Shown here in pieces: positions 1 through 5,854 of a stretch of 46,972 nucleotides of DNA. The first letter of the stretch is position 1. Each line of letters opens with the position of its first letter. The notes beneath the pieces are model-generated. The model was not told where the DNA came from, ran no database searches, and was given only the letters and a program-made list of their open reading frames with translations. The DNA comes from a virus: the IMG/VR virus record IMGVR_UViG_3300008267_000817, positions 1-46,972 of that record. One strand, given 5' to 3'. A program made the position numbers and the translations under genes.

Positions 1-25
1 TGGTTCCACAAAAAAAATAGAAATA

Positions 26-481
26 ATGAACAAAGTATTTAGAACAATTCATAATGAGGTTATTCCAGATATTGTGAGTCACACCTTGGAAGTTTTAACC
101 GAATGTCCTTATGCTGAAGTTCATATTGGTACTGACTCCCAAAACCATAGAAGAAGTACCGTTTATGTAACCGTGATTGCTTATAGATATGGGAATCGAG
201 GTGTCCATTATATTCTTCACAGACAAAAGGTGAAAAAAATAAAAGATAAATGGACCAGATTATGGAATGAAGCGGATTATTCAATTGAAGTTGCCGAATG
301 GTTAACAAAAAAAATAAATGTGAAGGTCGAAATTGATTTGGATTATAATAGTGATGAAAAATATTTTAGTTCAAAGTTGGTTCAACCGGTTGTTGGGTGG
401 GCGGCATCATTGGGTTATAAAACAAATATAAAACCCCACAATCAAATTGCAACAAAGGCGGCAGATCATCATTGTCGTTAA
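26..481 (+). CDS. YkuK-like RNase H-fold protein
   Basis: A 151-residue protein resembling the DUF458/YkuK family, which adopts a ribonuclease H-like fold. The GTDSQ motif at residues 35-39 supplies the first acidic residue of such a fold, and acidic residues recur at E102, D104 and D106 in a predicted strand. The C-terminus ends in ATKAADHHCR, giving a late Asp and His typical of the family end. Start ATG at 26 follows an A-rich leader without Shine-Dalgarno sequence. It is followed directly by tRNA-Cys, so it may be co-transcribed with tRNAs. The family is poorly characterised. RNA or DNA cleavage is an inference from the fold. Confidence 0.7.
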   Translation: MNKVFRTIHNEVIPDIVSHTLEVLTECPYAEVHIGTDSQNHRRSTVYVTVIAYRYGNRGVHYILHRQKVKKIKDKWTRLWNEADYSIEVAEWLTKKINVKVEIDLDYNSDEKYFSSKLVQPVVGWAASLGYKTNIKPHNQIATKAADHHCR

Positions 482-484
482 TAT

Positions 485-570
485 GTAAGTGTGGGTGAGT
501 GGTTGAAACCATCGGTCTGCAAAACCGATAGACGTAATGTCTCCCGTCAGTTCGAATCTGACCACTTACT
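485..570 (+). tRNA. tRNA-Cys (GCA) with long variable arm
   Basis: Seven-pair acceptor GTAAGTG/CACTTAC, discriminator U (usual for Cys), anticodon stem TCGGT/ACCGA with loop CTGCAAA (anticodon GCA), and T arm GTCAG-TTCGAAT-CTGAC. At 86 nt it is longer than a normal tRNA-Cys because the variable region forms its own stem (AGAC/GTCT around GTAAT), a class II feature normally seen in Leu, Ser, Tyr and Sec tRNAs. No CCA is encoded. It sits 10 bases upstream of tRNA-Leu. Confidence 0.85.
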
Positions 571-579
571 CAACAAAAT

Positions 580-665
580 ACCCTCGTGGTGGAATGGCAG
601 ACACATCCGGCTTAGACCCGGATTCCTTTAAAATGGGAGTGAGAGTTCGAATCTCTCTGGGGGTA
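580..665 (+). tRNA. tRNA-Leu (TAG)
   Basis: Class II tRNA of 86 nt. Acceptor ACCCTCG/TGGGGGT (two G-U pairs), Leu-type D arm, anticodon stem TCCGG/CCGGA with loop CTTAGAC (anticodon TAG), T arm GAGAG-TTCGAAT-CTCTC, discriminator A. It lies between tRNA-Cys and smpB and is probably part of the same transcript. Confidence 0.87.
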
Positions 666-679
666 CAAAAACAAAAAAG

Positions 680-1090
680 ATGAATATTACAAATAAGAAG
701 GTTAGATTTGAATATGAGATTATTGAAAAATATTCTTGTGGTATTGTTTTGGTTGGTAATGAAGTTAAATCCATTAAAGATGGTAAGGTCAGTATTGTCG
801 ATACATATTGTTTCATTAAAAATGGTGAAATGATTGTTAAGAACCTAAATATTACCTCATCTGAAGATAAAAGGGATATCAAATTACTCCTAAATAAAAA
901 GGAAATTAATGACATCGAAAAACGATTGGATAAGGGTTTAACGATTGTTCCTTATAGAATATTCACCAACGACAAGGGATTAATTAAATTGGAAATTGTT
1001 ATTGGTAGGGGTAAAAAATTATTCGATAAAAGGGAATCACTAAAAAAGAAAGATCAAGAGAGGGATATGTTAAAAAATATTAAAAAGTGA
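680..1090 (+). CDS. smpB: SmpB, tmRNA-binding protein
   Basis: A 136-residue homologue of SmpB, which binds the tRNA-like end of tmRNA and brings it to stalled ribosomes. The family signature GNEVKSI is at residues 26-32 (bacterial GxEVKSL), the helix RDIKLLLNKKEI at 65-76 matches the conserved RKLLLxxxEI, and the basic C-terminal segment GRGKKLFDKRESLKKKD at 109-125 matches the DKR-containing tail that takes the place of mRNA in the decoding centre. Length is slightly below the usual 150-160 residues. Start ATG 14 bases after tRNA-Leu. Its partner tmRNA is encoded on the minus strand at 17924-18331. Confidence 0.95.
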   Translation: MNITNKKVRFEYEIIEKYSCGIVLVGNEVKSIKDGKVSIVDTYCFIKNGEMIVKNLNITSSEDKRDIKLLLNKKEINDIEKRLDKGLTIVPYRIFTNDKGLIKLEIVIGRGKKLFDKRESLKKKDQERDMLKNIKK

Positions 1091-1091
1091 T

Positions 1092-1119
1092 TTTGTATTT
1101 GACTTTTTTATTATATTTG
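1092..1119 (+). promoter_or_regulatory. Host-type promoter
   Basis: TATATTTG at 1112-1119 matches the Bacteroidota -7 element TAnnTTTG; TTTG at 1092-1095 is a candidate -33 element but at short spacing. It lies 19 bases before the ATG at 1139. Confidence 0.6.
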
Positions 1120-1138
1120 TAGTCTAAATATCTAACAT

Positions 1139-1750
1139 ATGAAAGTAATATTTTTTATTCTATCGATATTGATTACCACTTTAAGTTTTTCCCAGGATTC
1201 AATTGTTGAATATTATAATGAAATTACAAAATCAACAGAATTTACAAAAAAACAAAACGAATTACAAAGATGGAAATCGGATGTAAAAATTTACGTTGAT
1301 GGGATTTGTGATTCCGTTACAGAAGTTGAACTTTACAAAGTTGTTAACGAACTAAATGATTTAATTGAATCTATCGAAATAAGTGTAGTTAATGACAAGT
1401 CTGAAGCCAATTTAATAGCCTTTTTTGGGTTTTGTTCTAAATATGATAAGATTGAGCCACAGGCAATACCTTATTCTGGAAATAATTATGGGTTATTTGT
1501 GGTTTACACAAATAATAATATAATAACCAATGGTAGTTTCTATGTCGATGTTGTAAGATGTGAATGGTTGGATGAATCCTTAATAAAAGAAACAAAAAAA
1601 CATTTAGTTAGAGAAGAATTAACTCAAGCATTAGGTTTATATAACGATTCTATGAAATATCCTAATAGTATTTTTTATCAAGAATTTTCTTTTACAACAG
1701 AATATACTGAATTAGATAAGGAAGTGATTAGAATGCACTATAACAAATAA
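1139..1750 (+). CDS. Exported DUF2927-like protein
   Basis: A 203-residue protein with a clear signal peptide (basic residue, hydrophobic core, cleavage near SFSQ/DS at about residue 20). The C-terminal half contains HLVREELTQALGLYNDS at about 150-166, which matches the DUF2927 signature REELTQxLGLxND, a putative zinc-peptidase relative in which the HExxH-like helix is modified. It has its own host-type promoter and ends exactly where the convergent gene's stop begins. Export to the periplasm or surface of the infected cell is inferred. Superinfection control or envelope modification are possible roles but unproven. Confidence 0.65.
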   Translation: MKVIFFILSILITTLSFSQDSIVEYYNEITKSTEFTKKQNELQRWKSDVKIYVDGICDSVTEVELYKVVNELNDLIESIEISVVNDKSEANLIAFFGFCSKYDKIEPQAIPYSGNNYGLFVVYTNNNIITNGSFYVDVVRCEWLDESLIKETKKHLVREELTQALGLYNDSMKYPNSIFYQEFSFTTEYTELDKEVIRMHYNK

Positions 1751-2533
1751 TTAAGCTGTTTTTGTAACACCCACCATAGAACCTAAACCTGGAATCCCAA
1801 CGTATAATAAATAATCAGCATAACCTTTATATTCAGGACAATAACCATCGACGATACGTATCCTAATATAATCTGTGATTGGTTTCAACCCATTTACTCT
1901 TAACGCTTTAACAATATCTTGATTATTGTCGACATACGGTAATTTTGCTCCGGCATCACCTTTTGTTACAATTGCTAAAGAAGCTTTAGATGGTTCTAAT
2001 TCGTAAGCATTATTACCCCCTTTTTCAATAAAAGGTTTTGTAATATCACCAGAATAATTTGTGGTTATTTCCCGATTAAAAAGATATAAATAATTTTGTG
2101 AAGCGTTTCCCATATTTTGAGGATAAGCTGAACCAACATACCAAGCTCTTGGTATGAAACTACCTAAAATAAAATCATCTACACTATTATTTTGTAATGC
2201 GAATCTTTCCATTTTTAAATAATCGTTCATTTTTTGTTTGGTGATTAATATTGTTTTTCCTAAAATACCACTTAACATCGATTGTTGTCCACCTAAATAT
2301 TTTAACATAGAATTATTAAAAATATTAGCCTCAAAACCATATTGATTACTGGTAGGATTCCATTTTAAAAATTCCTTGAATCCAGGAATTGTCATAACAC
2401 TCGCCGCATTACCACCACCTATTTGGGGTTGTGTCTGCGTTTGCCCTGTAGGTGTTGCTTGTTCTTTTAAAATAGTATTCTTATATAAACCAAGAATTCT
2501 TGATTTTTCTTCTTCCGTGATTAAAAATTTCAT
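1751..2533 (-). CDS. Putative virion protein with capsid-targeting N-terminus
   Basis: A 260-residue protein of unknown fold. It begins MKFLITEEEKSRILGLYKN, an amphipathic helix, and reaches ILKE at residue 24, an L-x-E site of the kind cut by T4-type prohead proteases. A Q/T/P-rich linker (residues 25-40) follows, as expected after a removable leader. The remainder is a mixed globular domain with no recognisable motif. Upstream on the minus strand lies the TATTTAT motif shared with structural genes. Head-internal cargo is an inference. Confidence 0.6.
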   Translation of the reverse strand: MKFLITEEEKSRILGLYKNTILKEQATPTGQTQTQPQIGGGNAASVMTIPGFKEFLKWNPTSNQYGFEANIFNNSMLKYLGGQQSMLSGILGKTILITKQKMNDYLKMERFALQNNSVDDFILGSFIPRAWYVGSAYPQNMGNASQNYLYLFNREITTNYSGDITKPFIEKGGNNAYELEPSKASLAIVTKGDAGAKLPYVDNNQDIVKALRVNGLKPITDYIRIRIVDGYCPEYKGYADYLLYVGIPGLGSMVGVTKTA

Positions 2534-2547
2534 TTGTTAATTTATTT

Positions 2548-2554
2548 ATAAATA
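2548..2554 (-). promoter_or_regulatory. Candidate late promoter (TATTTAT)
   Basis: TATTTAT on the minus strand, about 15 bases upstream of the gene starting at 2533. Confidence 0.45.
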
Positions 2555-2577
2555 TATCATACTAATTAAAATATTAT

Positions 2578-2585
2578 TATATTTG
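2578..2585 (+). promoter_or_regulatory. Host-type promoter -7 element
   Basis: TATATTTG, 24 bases before the ATG at 2610. Confidence 0.55.
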
Positions 2586-2609
2586 TATCATTAATTAAAA
2601 CTAAAACTT

Positions 2610-3032
2610 ATGAAAAACTTGTTTCTTTTAATCGTTATGTTTATTTCGATTATATCTTTTTCACAAAAACTCATTATTAATGTTTTTGAAATGCAATCAT
2701 CATATATTCACGATTATTTAACAACAAACTCTGTCCGAAATTTAAAAGTAACCAGTAACGAGACAAAAGTACCTGTTGATGGTTCTTACATAATTAATTT
2801 AAACACAAATACTTTAATATTTTTGGATCAAAGCGTTGAATATGAATATCCGATTAAAGTCACGAAATTATCGGACAATAAAATGCAAATACAGATTTTA
2901 GATACGGATTGGAATGTGGGGTTAATCGTAAATACTGATTTGAAAAATGAAAGTATTTTATGGTATAATATTTTGGATGTTATAACCGAAATTACAATAT
3001 TCTCAAAATTTGAAATTGTGAAATCTATATAA
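2610..3032 (+). CDS. Small exported protein, paralogue of 3657-4076
   Basis: A 140-residue protein with a signal peptide (MKNLFLLIVMFISIISFSQ, cleaved near residue 19). The mature part is predicted to be mostly beta-strand. Its end, VNTDLKNESILWYN...FEIVKSI, aligns with ISLDPKNETFDWFS...FEIIKDF of the exported protein at 3657-4076, so the two are paralogues. It has its own host-type promoter and a bidirectional terminator behind it. Function unknown; it acts in the periplasm or outer surface if exported as predicted. Confidence 0.65.
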   Translation: MKNLFLLIVMFISIISFSQKLIINVFEMQSSYIHDYLTTNSVRNLKVTSNETKVPVDGSYIINLNTNTLIFLDQSVEYEYPIKVTKLSDNKMQIQILDTDWNVGLIVNTDLKNESILWYNILDVITEITIFSKFEIVKSI

Positions 3033-3062
3033 AAAAAATAAGGGACAATTTCGTCCCTTTTA
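3032..3062. terminator. Bidirectional terminator
   Basis: Hairpin AAGGGAC/GTCCCTT with an A run on the left and T run on the right, between convergent genes. Confidence 0.8.
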
Positions 3063-3063
3063 T

Positions 3064-3576
3064 TTATGGTTTTTTTGTGGGTGTGGGTAAAGCGGGTTTT
3101 GCTGCAAAATTCTTAGTCATCATTTCAACAGCCTTTGGTTTAATAGCGTTTAAAGCACTAATTACTTCAGAACTATACCTTCTGGTTTTTATATGTTTAC
3201 CGTATCCTTGTGTTGGGTCACTACCATCAAAAAATGCTGAAATAGCCGATATTAATGTTTTTGGTGCTGCGTAAACATCTAAATCAGTCGTACTATTATT
3301 CCACGATAAAGTATTAACACCCCATTTAATTTCATAACATACTGATGGTGGATTTTGTCCTTTTAATTCAACACGTTTAGTTTGAAATGTATCAATTTTA
3401 GCGTTTGGGTATTTTTGATTTAAACTATTTACAATACTATTTGCGTAATTAACAATATTAAATATTGTATCTTGAAGGTATTTGTCCTTATTTGGATCAA
3501 CATTGGTTTGTTCATTAATAACGCGTTTAACAATTCTAACTAAATCTGATTCTGTCAATCTAATAACTTTTTTCAT
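3064..3576 (-). CDS. Putative virion protein, VKRVINE leader
   Basis: A 170-residue protein whose first 22 residues run from MKKVIRLTESDL to VKRVINE and are identical to those of the protein at 16630-17097, although the rest of the two proteins is unrelated. The leader is a basic amphipathic helix ending I-N-E, the I/L-x-E specificity of T4 gp21-type prohead proteases. The body (residues 23-155) has no recognised motif and the end is K/P/T-rich (PALPTPTKKP). A minus-strand TATTTAT motif lies about 15 bases upstream. Likely role: a protein packaged in the head and processed during maturation. Confidence 0.65.
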   Translation of the reverse strand: MKKVIRLTESDLVRIVKRVINEQTNVDPNKDKYLQDTIFNIVNYANSIVNSLNQKYPNAKIDTFQTKRVELKGQNPPSVCYEIKWGVNTLSWNNSTTDLDVYAAPKTLISAISAFFDGSDPTQGYGKHIKTRRYSSEVISALNAIKPKAVEMMTKNFAAKPALPTPTKKP

Positions 3577-3590
3577 AATATTTTTTATTT

Positions 3591-3597
3591 ATAAATA
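3591..3597 (-). promoter_or_regulatory. Candidate late promoter (TATTTAT)
   Basis: Minus-strand TATTTAT, about 15 bases before the start at 3576. Confidence 0.45.
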
Positions 3598-3621
3598 TAA
3601 ATTAAGTTAAAAAAAAATGTG

Positions 3622-3629
3622 TATATTTG
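3622..3629 (+). promoter_or_regulatory. Host-type promoter -7 element
   Basis: TATATTTG, 27 bases before the ATG at 3657. Confidence 0.55.
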
Positions 3630-3656
3630 TAGTGTAATCAATTAAAACTAAAACTT

Positions 3657-4076
3657 ATGAAATTAATTCTTTTTATTATCACATTATTTGTTATCAATAT
3701 TGTTAATTCACAAACAATCAGAGTTAAGGTTTATGAAACCGTTGAATATTTCAAATACGACACTTCCGGTATTTTAAACGCAATTACAACAACTTATGAA
3801 CCAACGAACTTCAATTATGGTGATTGTGAATATGTAATTGATTTAACAAATAATAAAGATGAATTCTATAGGGGTGGTGTTTTAGAAACTCAAAGTGATA
3901 TAACATATATTAATTATGGTGATTTATATATTGTTAATTTCTTATATGATGGTTTTGATGTTGGGGTTGTTATTAGTTTGGATCCAAAAAATGAAACATT
4001 CGATTGGTTCTCAAAAACTGGTGATTATTATGAAATATCAAAAGGTTTAAGATTTGAAATAATAAAAGATTTTTAA
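3657..4076 (+). CDS. Small exported protein, paralogue of 2610-3032
   Basis: A 139-residue protein with a signal peptide (MKLILFIITLFVINIVNSQ, cleavage near residue 19). The mature region shares length, predicted strand pattern and C-terminal sequence with the exported protein at 2610-3032. It has no cysteine pair or catalytic signature. The near-identical upstream leader (ATTAAAACTAAAACTTATGAAA) of both genes supports a duplication. Function unknown. Confidence 0.63.
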   Translation: MKLILFIITLFVINIVNSQTIRVKVYETVEYFKYDTSGILNAITTTYEPTNFNYGDCEYVIDLTNNKDEFYRGGVLETQSDITYINYGDLYIVNFLYDGFDVGVVISLDPKNETFDWFSKTGDYYEISKGLRFEIIKDF

Positions 4077-4092
4077 AAAAAATATTAAAAAC

Positions 4093-4122
4093 TTGACACT
4101 TTTAAAAACTACCATATATTTA
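4093..4122 (+). promoter_or_regulatory. Promoter of the 4.1 kb leader RNA
   Basis: TTGACA starting at 4093 and TATATTTA at 4115-4122, spaced 19 bp, close to the host -33/-7 pattern. Confidence 0.5.
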
Positions 4123-4145
4123 TATCAAAAATAATAAAACCGCAA

Positions 4146-4214
4146 ATGAAAAATTTACACATATCATTGATAGGGGGCGATTTGGCTGAGGAAACTTTCA
4201 AGGAGAGGGTGTAA
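4146..4214 (+). CDS. 22-residue peptide in an attenuator-like leader
   Basis: An ATG at 4146 opens a 22-codon reading frame (MKNLHISLIGGDLAEETFKERV) directly downstream of a promoter and upstream of a terminator, with no further gene before it. The last codons contain GAGAGGG, complementary to the CCCTCTC half of the terminator stem, so translation could affect termination. It may be a leader peptide, or the transcript may be a small non-coding RNA. No homologue is recognised. Confidence 0.35.
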   Translation: MKNLHISLIGGDLAEETFKERV

Positions 4215-4237
4215 TAATTATATACAATATTTTGAAG

Positions 4238-4266
4238 CCCCTCTCTAACAAAGAGGGGTTTTTTGT
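4238..4266 (+). terminator. Rho-independent terminator
   Basis: CCCCTCT/AGAGGGG stem (7 bp) with seven-base loop and TTTTTTG. It ends the short transcript starting near 4128. Confidence 0.85.
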
Positions 4267-4282
4267 TTAGAGGTGTTGTGTA

Positions 4283-4334
4283 ATTAAAAAAAAAGTTTTA
4301 TATTTGTAAAACAAAAGACAAAGGTTCTTTGACA
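4283..4334 (+). promoter_or_regulatory. Promoter and boxA-like leader of tRNA locus
   Basis: TATATTTG at 4299-4306 is a host-type -7 element. Downstream, GGTTCTTTGACA at 4323-4334 resembles boxA, the NusB/NusE-bound antitermination signal found in rRNA leaders. The tRNA-Leu follows at 4348. Confidence 0.6.
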
Positions 4335-4347
4335 TAATGGTGATAAT

Positions 4348-4428
4348 GGTCCGGTGGTGAAATTGGTATACACGTTCGGCTTAAGATCGAATGCGAAATG
4401 CGTGAGAGTTCGAGTCTCTCCCGGACTA
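4348..4428 (+). tRNA. tRNA-Leu (TAA)
   Basis: Class II tRNA of 81 nt. Acceptor GGTCCGG/CCGGACT, Leu-type D arm, anticodon stem TTCGG/TCGAA with loop CTTAAGA (anticodon TAA), short variable arm, T arm GAGAG-TTCGAGT-CTCTC, discriminator A. It is the first RNA of the 4.3-7.4 kb locus and the most ordinary one in it. Confidence 0.82.
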
Positions 4429-4440
4429 CAAACACATAAA

Positions 4441-4514
4441 CTTTGGTTCCCACACAGCGGTGAGACGGGCTAAGTTAGATACAAATTCTCGGAGCTGGGA
4501 GTAGAAAGCCAAAG
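4441..4514 (+). ncRNA. tRNA-sized structured RNA, no T arm
   Basis: A 74-nt segment closed by CTTTGG/CCAAAG and extended by TTCCCA/TGGGAG with an eight-base internal loop; an inner GAGA/TCTC pairing is possible. It follows tRNA-Leu by 12 bases and precedes the next promoter, so it is probably the last RNA of that transcript. It has no canonical T loop or anticodon arm. Function unknown. Confidence 0.4.
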
Positions 4515-4545
4515 AGCGTGTTTTAAAAAAAAAGTTTAAAAAAGA

Positions 4546-4577
4546 TTTGGTAGATTAAAATAAAATACATATCTTTG
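4546..4577 (+). promoter_or_regulatory. Host-type promoter
   Basis: TTTG at 4546-4549 and TATCTTTG at 4570-4577 separated by exactly 20 bp. Near-copies occur at 5807 and 6788, each heading a group of tRNA-like RNAs. Confidence 0.75.
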
Positions 4578-4590
4578 TAGAACAAACAAC

Positions 4591-4741
4591 GGAGGTAGGG
4601 AAGTTAGAAATGGTAACCCTACCTCCAGAAAAAGGAAGAAAGTTCATTGAAATTAAAAATATTGTGGTTGTAAGAAACGGGAAACTCGTTAAGTGTATCA
4701 ACCTGTTAGATTAAGATAGTGAAACGAGAGTTTAATCTAAC
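4591..4741 (+). ncRNA. 5' leader RNA with two ten-pair hairpins
   Basis: The transcript from the 4546 promoter begins almost at once with GGAGGTAGGG/CCCTACCTCC (4591-4600 with 4617-4626, a perfect ten-pair stem). A second perfect ten-pair stem GTTAGATTAA/TTAATCTAAC joins 4705-4714 to 4732-4741. AACGAG in its loop can pair with CTCGTT at 4685-4690. No convincing reading frame is seen. This looks like a structured non-coding leader before the tRNA-like genes; role unknown. Confidence 0.5.
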
Positions 4742-4761
4742 TACTAAACTACAATAAAAAT

Positions 4762-4868
4762 AGTCAAGTGGCGGAATTGGTAGACGCTGGGAGATAATAC
4801 TCAAAACTCCTTGGGGTAAGGTGAATCTCACACTTATCTCGTGATAGGTTCGAATCCTTCTTTGACTA
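4762..4868 (+). tRNA. tRNA-Leu-like (CAA) with enlarged anticodon loop
   Basis: Acceptor AGTCAAG/TTTGACT and Leu-type D arm GGCGGAATTGGTAGACGC are intact. The anticodon stem GGGAG/CTCCT closes a 13-base loop consisting of a normal CTCAAAA loop (anticodon CAA) preceded by six extra bases ATAATA. The variable region is 38 nt and the T stem has only three good pairs (AGG/CCT). Total 107 nt. It is either a degenerate tRNA or a precursor from which an insert is removed. Confidence 0.5.
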
Positions 4869-4873
4869 CAATA

Positions 4874-4948
4874 TAGCAGGCGGGAGGTATAGTATCTCAC
4901 CAGTCTCATAAGCTGGTTTAACTTGGTGCGATGCCAAGGCGTTGCTAC
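4874..4948 (+). tRNA. tRNA-Met-like (CAT)
   Basis: Anticodon stem CCAGT/GCTGG with loop CTCATAA (anticodon CAT), short D arm GAG/CTC, T stem CTTGG/CCAAG but with the atypical T loop TGCGATG, and a six-pair acceptor (TAGCAG/TTGCTA) separated from the T stem by extra bases. It follows the preceding tRNA-like gene by five bases. Possibly functional as Met or Ile2 tRNA, but the T loop and acceptor are abnormal. Confidence 0.5.
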
Positions 4949-4952
4949 TAAA

Positions 4953-5014
4953 TAGGATGGATAGGTGGAAGGGCCTTTCCTGAAAGACGGCTTGCTAGGC
5001 CCGTGTCCATCCTA
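4953..5014 (+). ncRNA. Two-stem hairpin RNA
   Basis: TAGGATGGA (4953-4961) pairs perfectly with TCCATCCTA (5006-5014), and inside it GGGCCT (4971-4976) pairs with AGGCCC (4997-5002) around a 20-base loop. Size and position resemble the neighbouring tRNA-like units, but there is no T arm. Function unknown. Confidence 0.5.
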
Positions 5015-5098
5015 AATTTATAGCAAACCAAGCTTTACTACAATACGGGTTCATACCTGTGGGTTAGGGGTGACGGTCAGGAAAGACTGACAATTTAT

Positions 5099-5180
5099 GC
5101 TGACGCGCCGGTGGATGTTTATATCATCTATGTCCGTATAGGAAAGTTTAAAAAAATTGGTTCGAGTCCAATCGTCAGTA
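5099..5180 (+). tRNA. tRNA-like RNA, no D arm (TAT loop)
   Basis: Acceptor GCTGACG/CGTCAGT and a perfect T arm ATTGG-TTCGAGT-CCAAT are present. GGATG/CATCT closes a seven-base loop TTTATAT, which would be an anticodon arm with TAT (Ile AUA). Only eight bases lie between acceptor and this arm, so there is no D arm. The 26-nt variable region contains a TCC/GGA hairpin. Immediately upstream, GTCAG/CTGAC and ACGGG/CCTGT hairpins lie between 5044 and 5092. Confidence 0.45.
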
Positions 5181-5403
5181 CGGGAGTGTATACAGTAGAG
5201 TTCAGCTTGAGAGAGGATGGTAACACGCACTTAAAAGGGTGGTTACAAGGGATCAAGCCGTTTTTCAGTTTAAGGGCGATAAAAACTGCCGTTGTTGATG
5301 AGATAGGTTTAACGTATAAACTTTGCTCCGTGATGTTAGTAGGATTGATCCCCTCATTCACGTAAATGTGATGAAACGAAACCCAAAGGAGTAGTCACAA
5401 CTT
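5181..5403 (+). ncRNA. Structured RNA segment, no gene recognised
   Basis: No credible coding frame and no tRNA parts. GGGATCAA (about 5249) can pair with TTGATCCC (about 5345), closing a domain of about 100 bases that contains a CAGTTT/AAACTG hairpin. It probably belongs to the same long transcript as the flanking tRNA-like RNAs. I looked for group I and group II intron core motifs here and saw none. Confidence 0.35.
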
Positions 5404-5474
5404 GCAGATATGGTATAAAGGCATTACATCTGGCTTCCAACCAGAAGAATTCGGATCGTTCCCGGATATCTGCT
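5404..5474 (+). tRNA. tRNA-Gly (TCC)
   Basis: Acceptor GCAGATA/TATCTGC (7 perfect pairs), discriminator U as usual for Gly, anticodon stem TCTGG/CCAGA with loop CTTCCAA (anticodon TCC), D arm GTA/TAC with GG in the loop, T stem TTCGG/CCGGA. The T loop reads ATCGTTC and not TTCGANT, which is unusual. 71 nt. Confidence 0.68.
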
Positions 5475-5569
5475 CAAAGTTCGGAGTAATTAACCGAACC
5501 TAACAAGAAGATGGGTCATATAGCCAAAGGTAATTTGTCGACACTAATTCCTGTCTGTCCTCTTGATTA

Positions 5570-5644
5570 ACTACTTATGGTGTAAACTTGGGTTGCACAT
5601 CGGCAATCGCCGAAGGGTTGTAGGTTCGAATCCTATGGGTAGTT
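5570..5644 (+). tRNA. tRNA-like RNA with four-base anticodon loop
   Basis: Acceptor ACTACTT/GGGTAGT, D arm and T arm (GTAGG-TTCGAAT-CCTAT) look normal, but the anticodon position holds TCGGC/GCCGA closed by the tetraloop AATC (5605-5608). No triplet can be displayed in the usual seven-base loop, so decoding is unlikely. 75 nt. Confidence 0.5.
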
Positions 5645-5672
5645 CAAAAAAATAAACAATTAAAAACAATGA

Positions 5673-5819
5673 ATGATGAAGGAAGTTTTATCAGGGACTT
5701 GTGAATCAGGAAGGGTTAAATTTGTTAAAACTAACATAAAAACTGATTTATTAAGAACCTTAAAGAAAAAATTTAGGGTTAGAACCCAACAAAAATTAAA
5801 AAAAGATTTGGTGGATTGA
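5673..5819 (+). CDS. Small basic protein (48 aa), doubtful
   Basis: An ATG-ATG start opens 48 codons of coherent, lysine-rich sequence (MMKEVLSGTCESGRVKF... ending LKKKFRVRTQQKLKKDLVD), unlike the stop-rich frames around it. It follows a tRNA-like RNA by 28 bases, and its stop codon overlaps the start of the next promoter. It could be a small nucleic-acid-binding protein, or a chance frame in RNA-coding DNA. No homologue recognised. Confidence 0.35.
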   Translation: MMKEVLSGTCESGRVKFVKTNIKTDLLRTLKKKFRVRTQQKLKKDLVD

Positions 5820-5838
5820 AATAAAATACCTATCTTTG
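5807..5838 (+). promoter_or_regulatory. Host-type promoter
   Basis: TTTG at 5807-5810 and TATCTTTG at 5831-5838, 20 bp apart; a near-copy of the promoter at 4546. Confidence 0.75.
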
Positions 5839-5854
5839 TTAAACAAATAAGGAA

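Noticed and set aside
4441-4514. Calling the 74-nt closed hairpin a tRNA
   Set aside because: Despite tRNA-like size and position it has no T loop, D loop or anticodon arm.
5111-5365. 84-codon plus-strand reading frame and its antisense partner
   Set aside because: It runs through a tRNA-like unit with perfect T arm and through paired RNA segments; the peptide has no coherent pattern.
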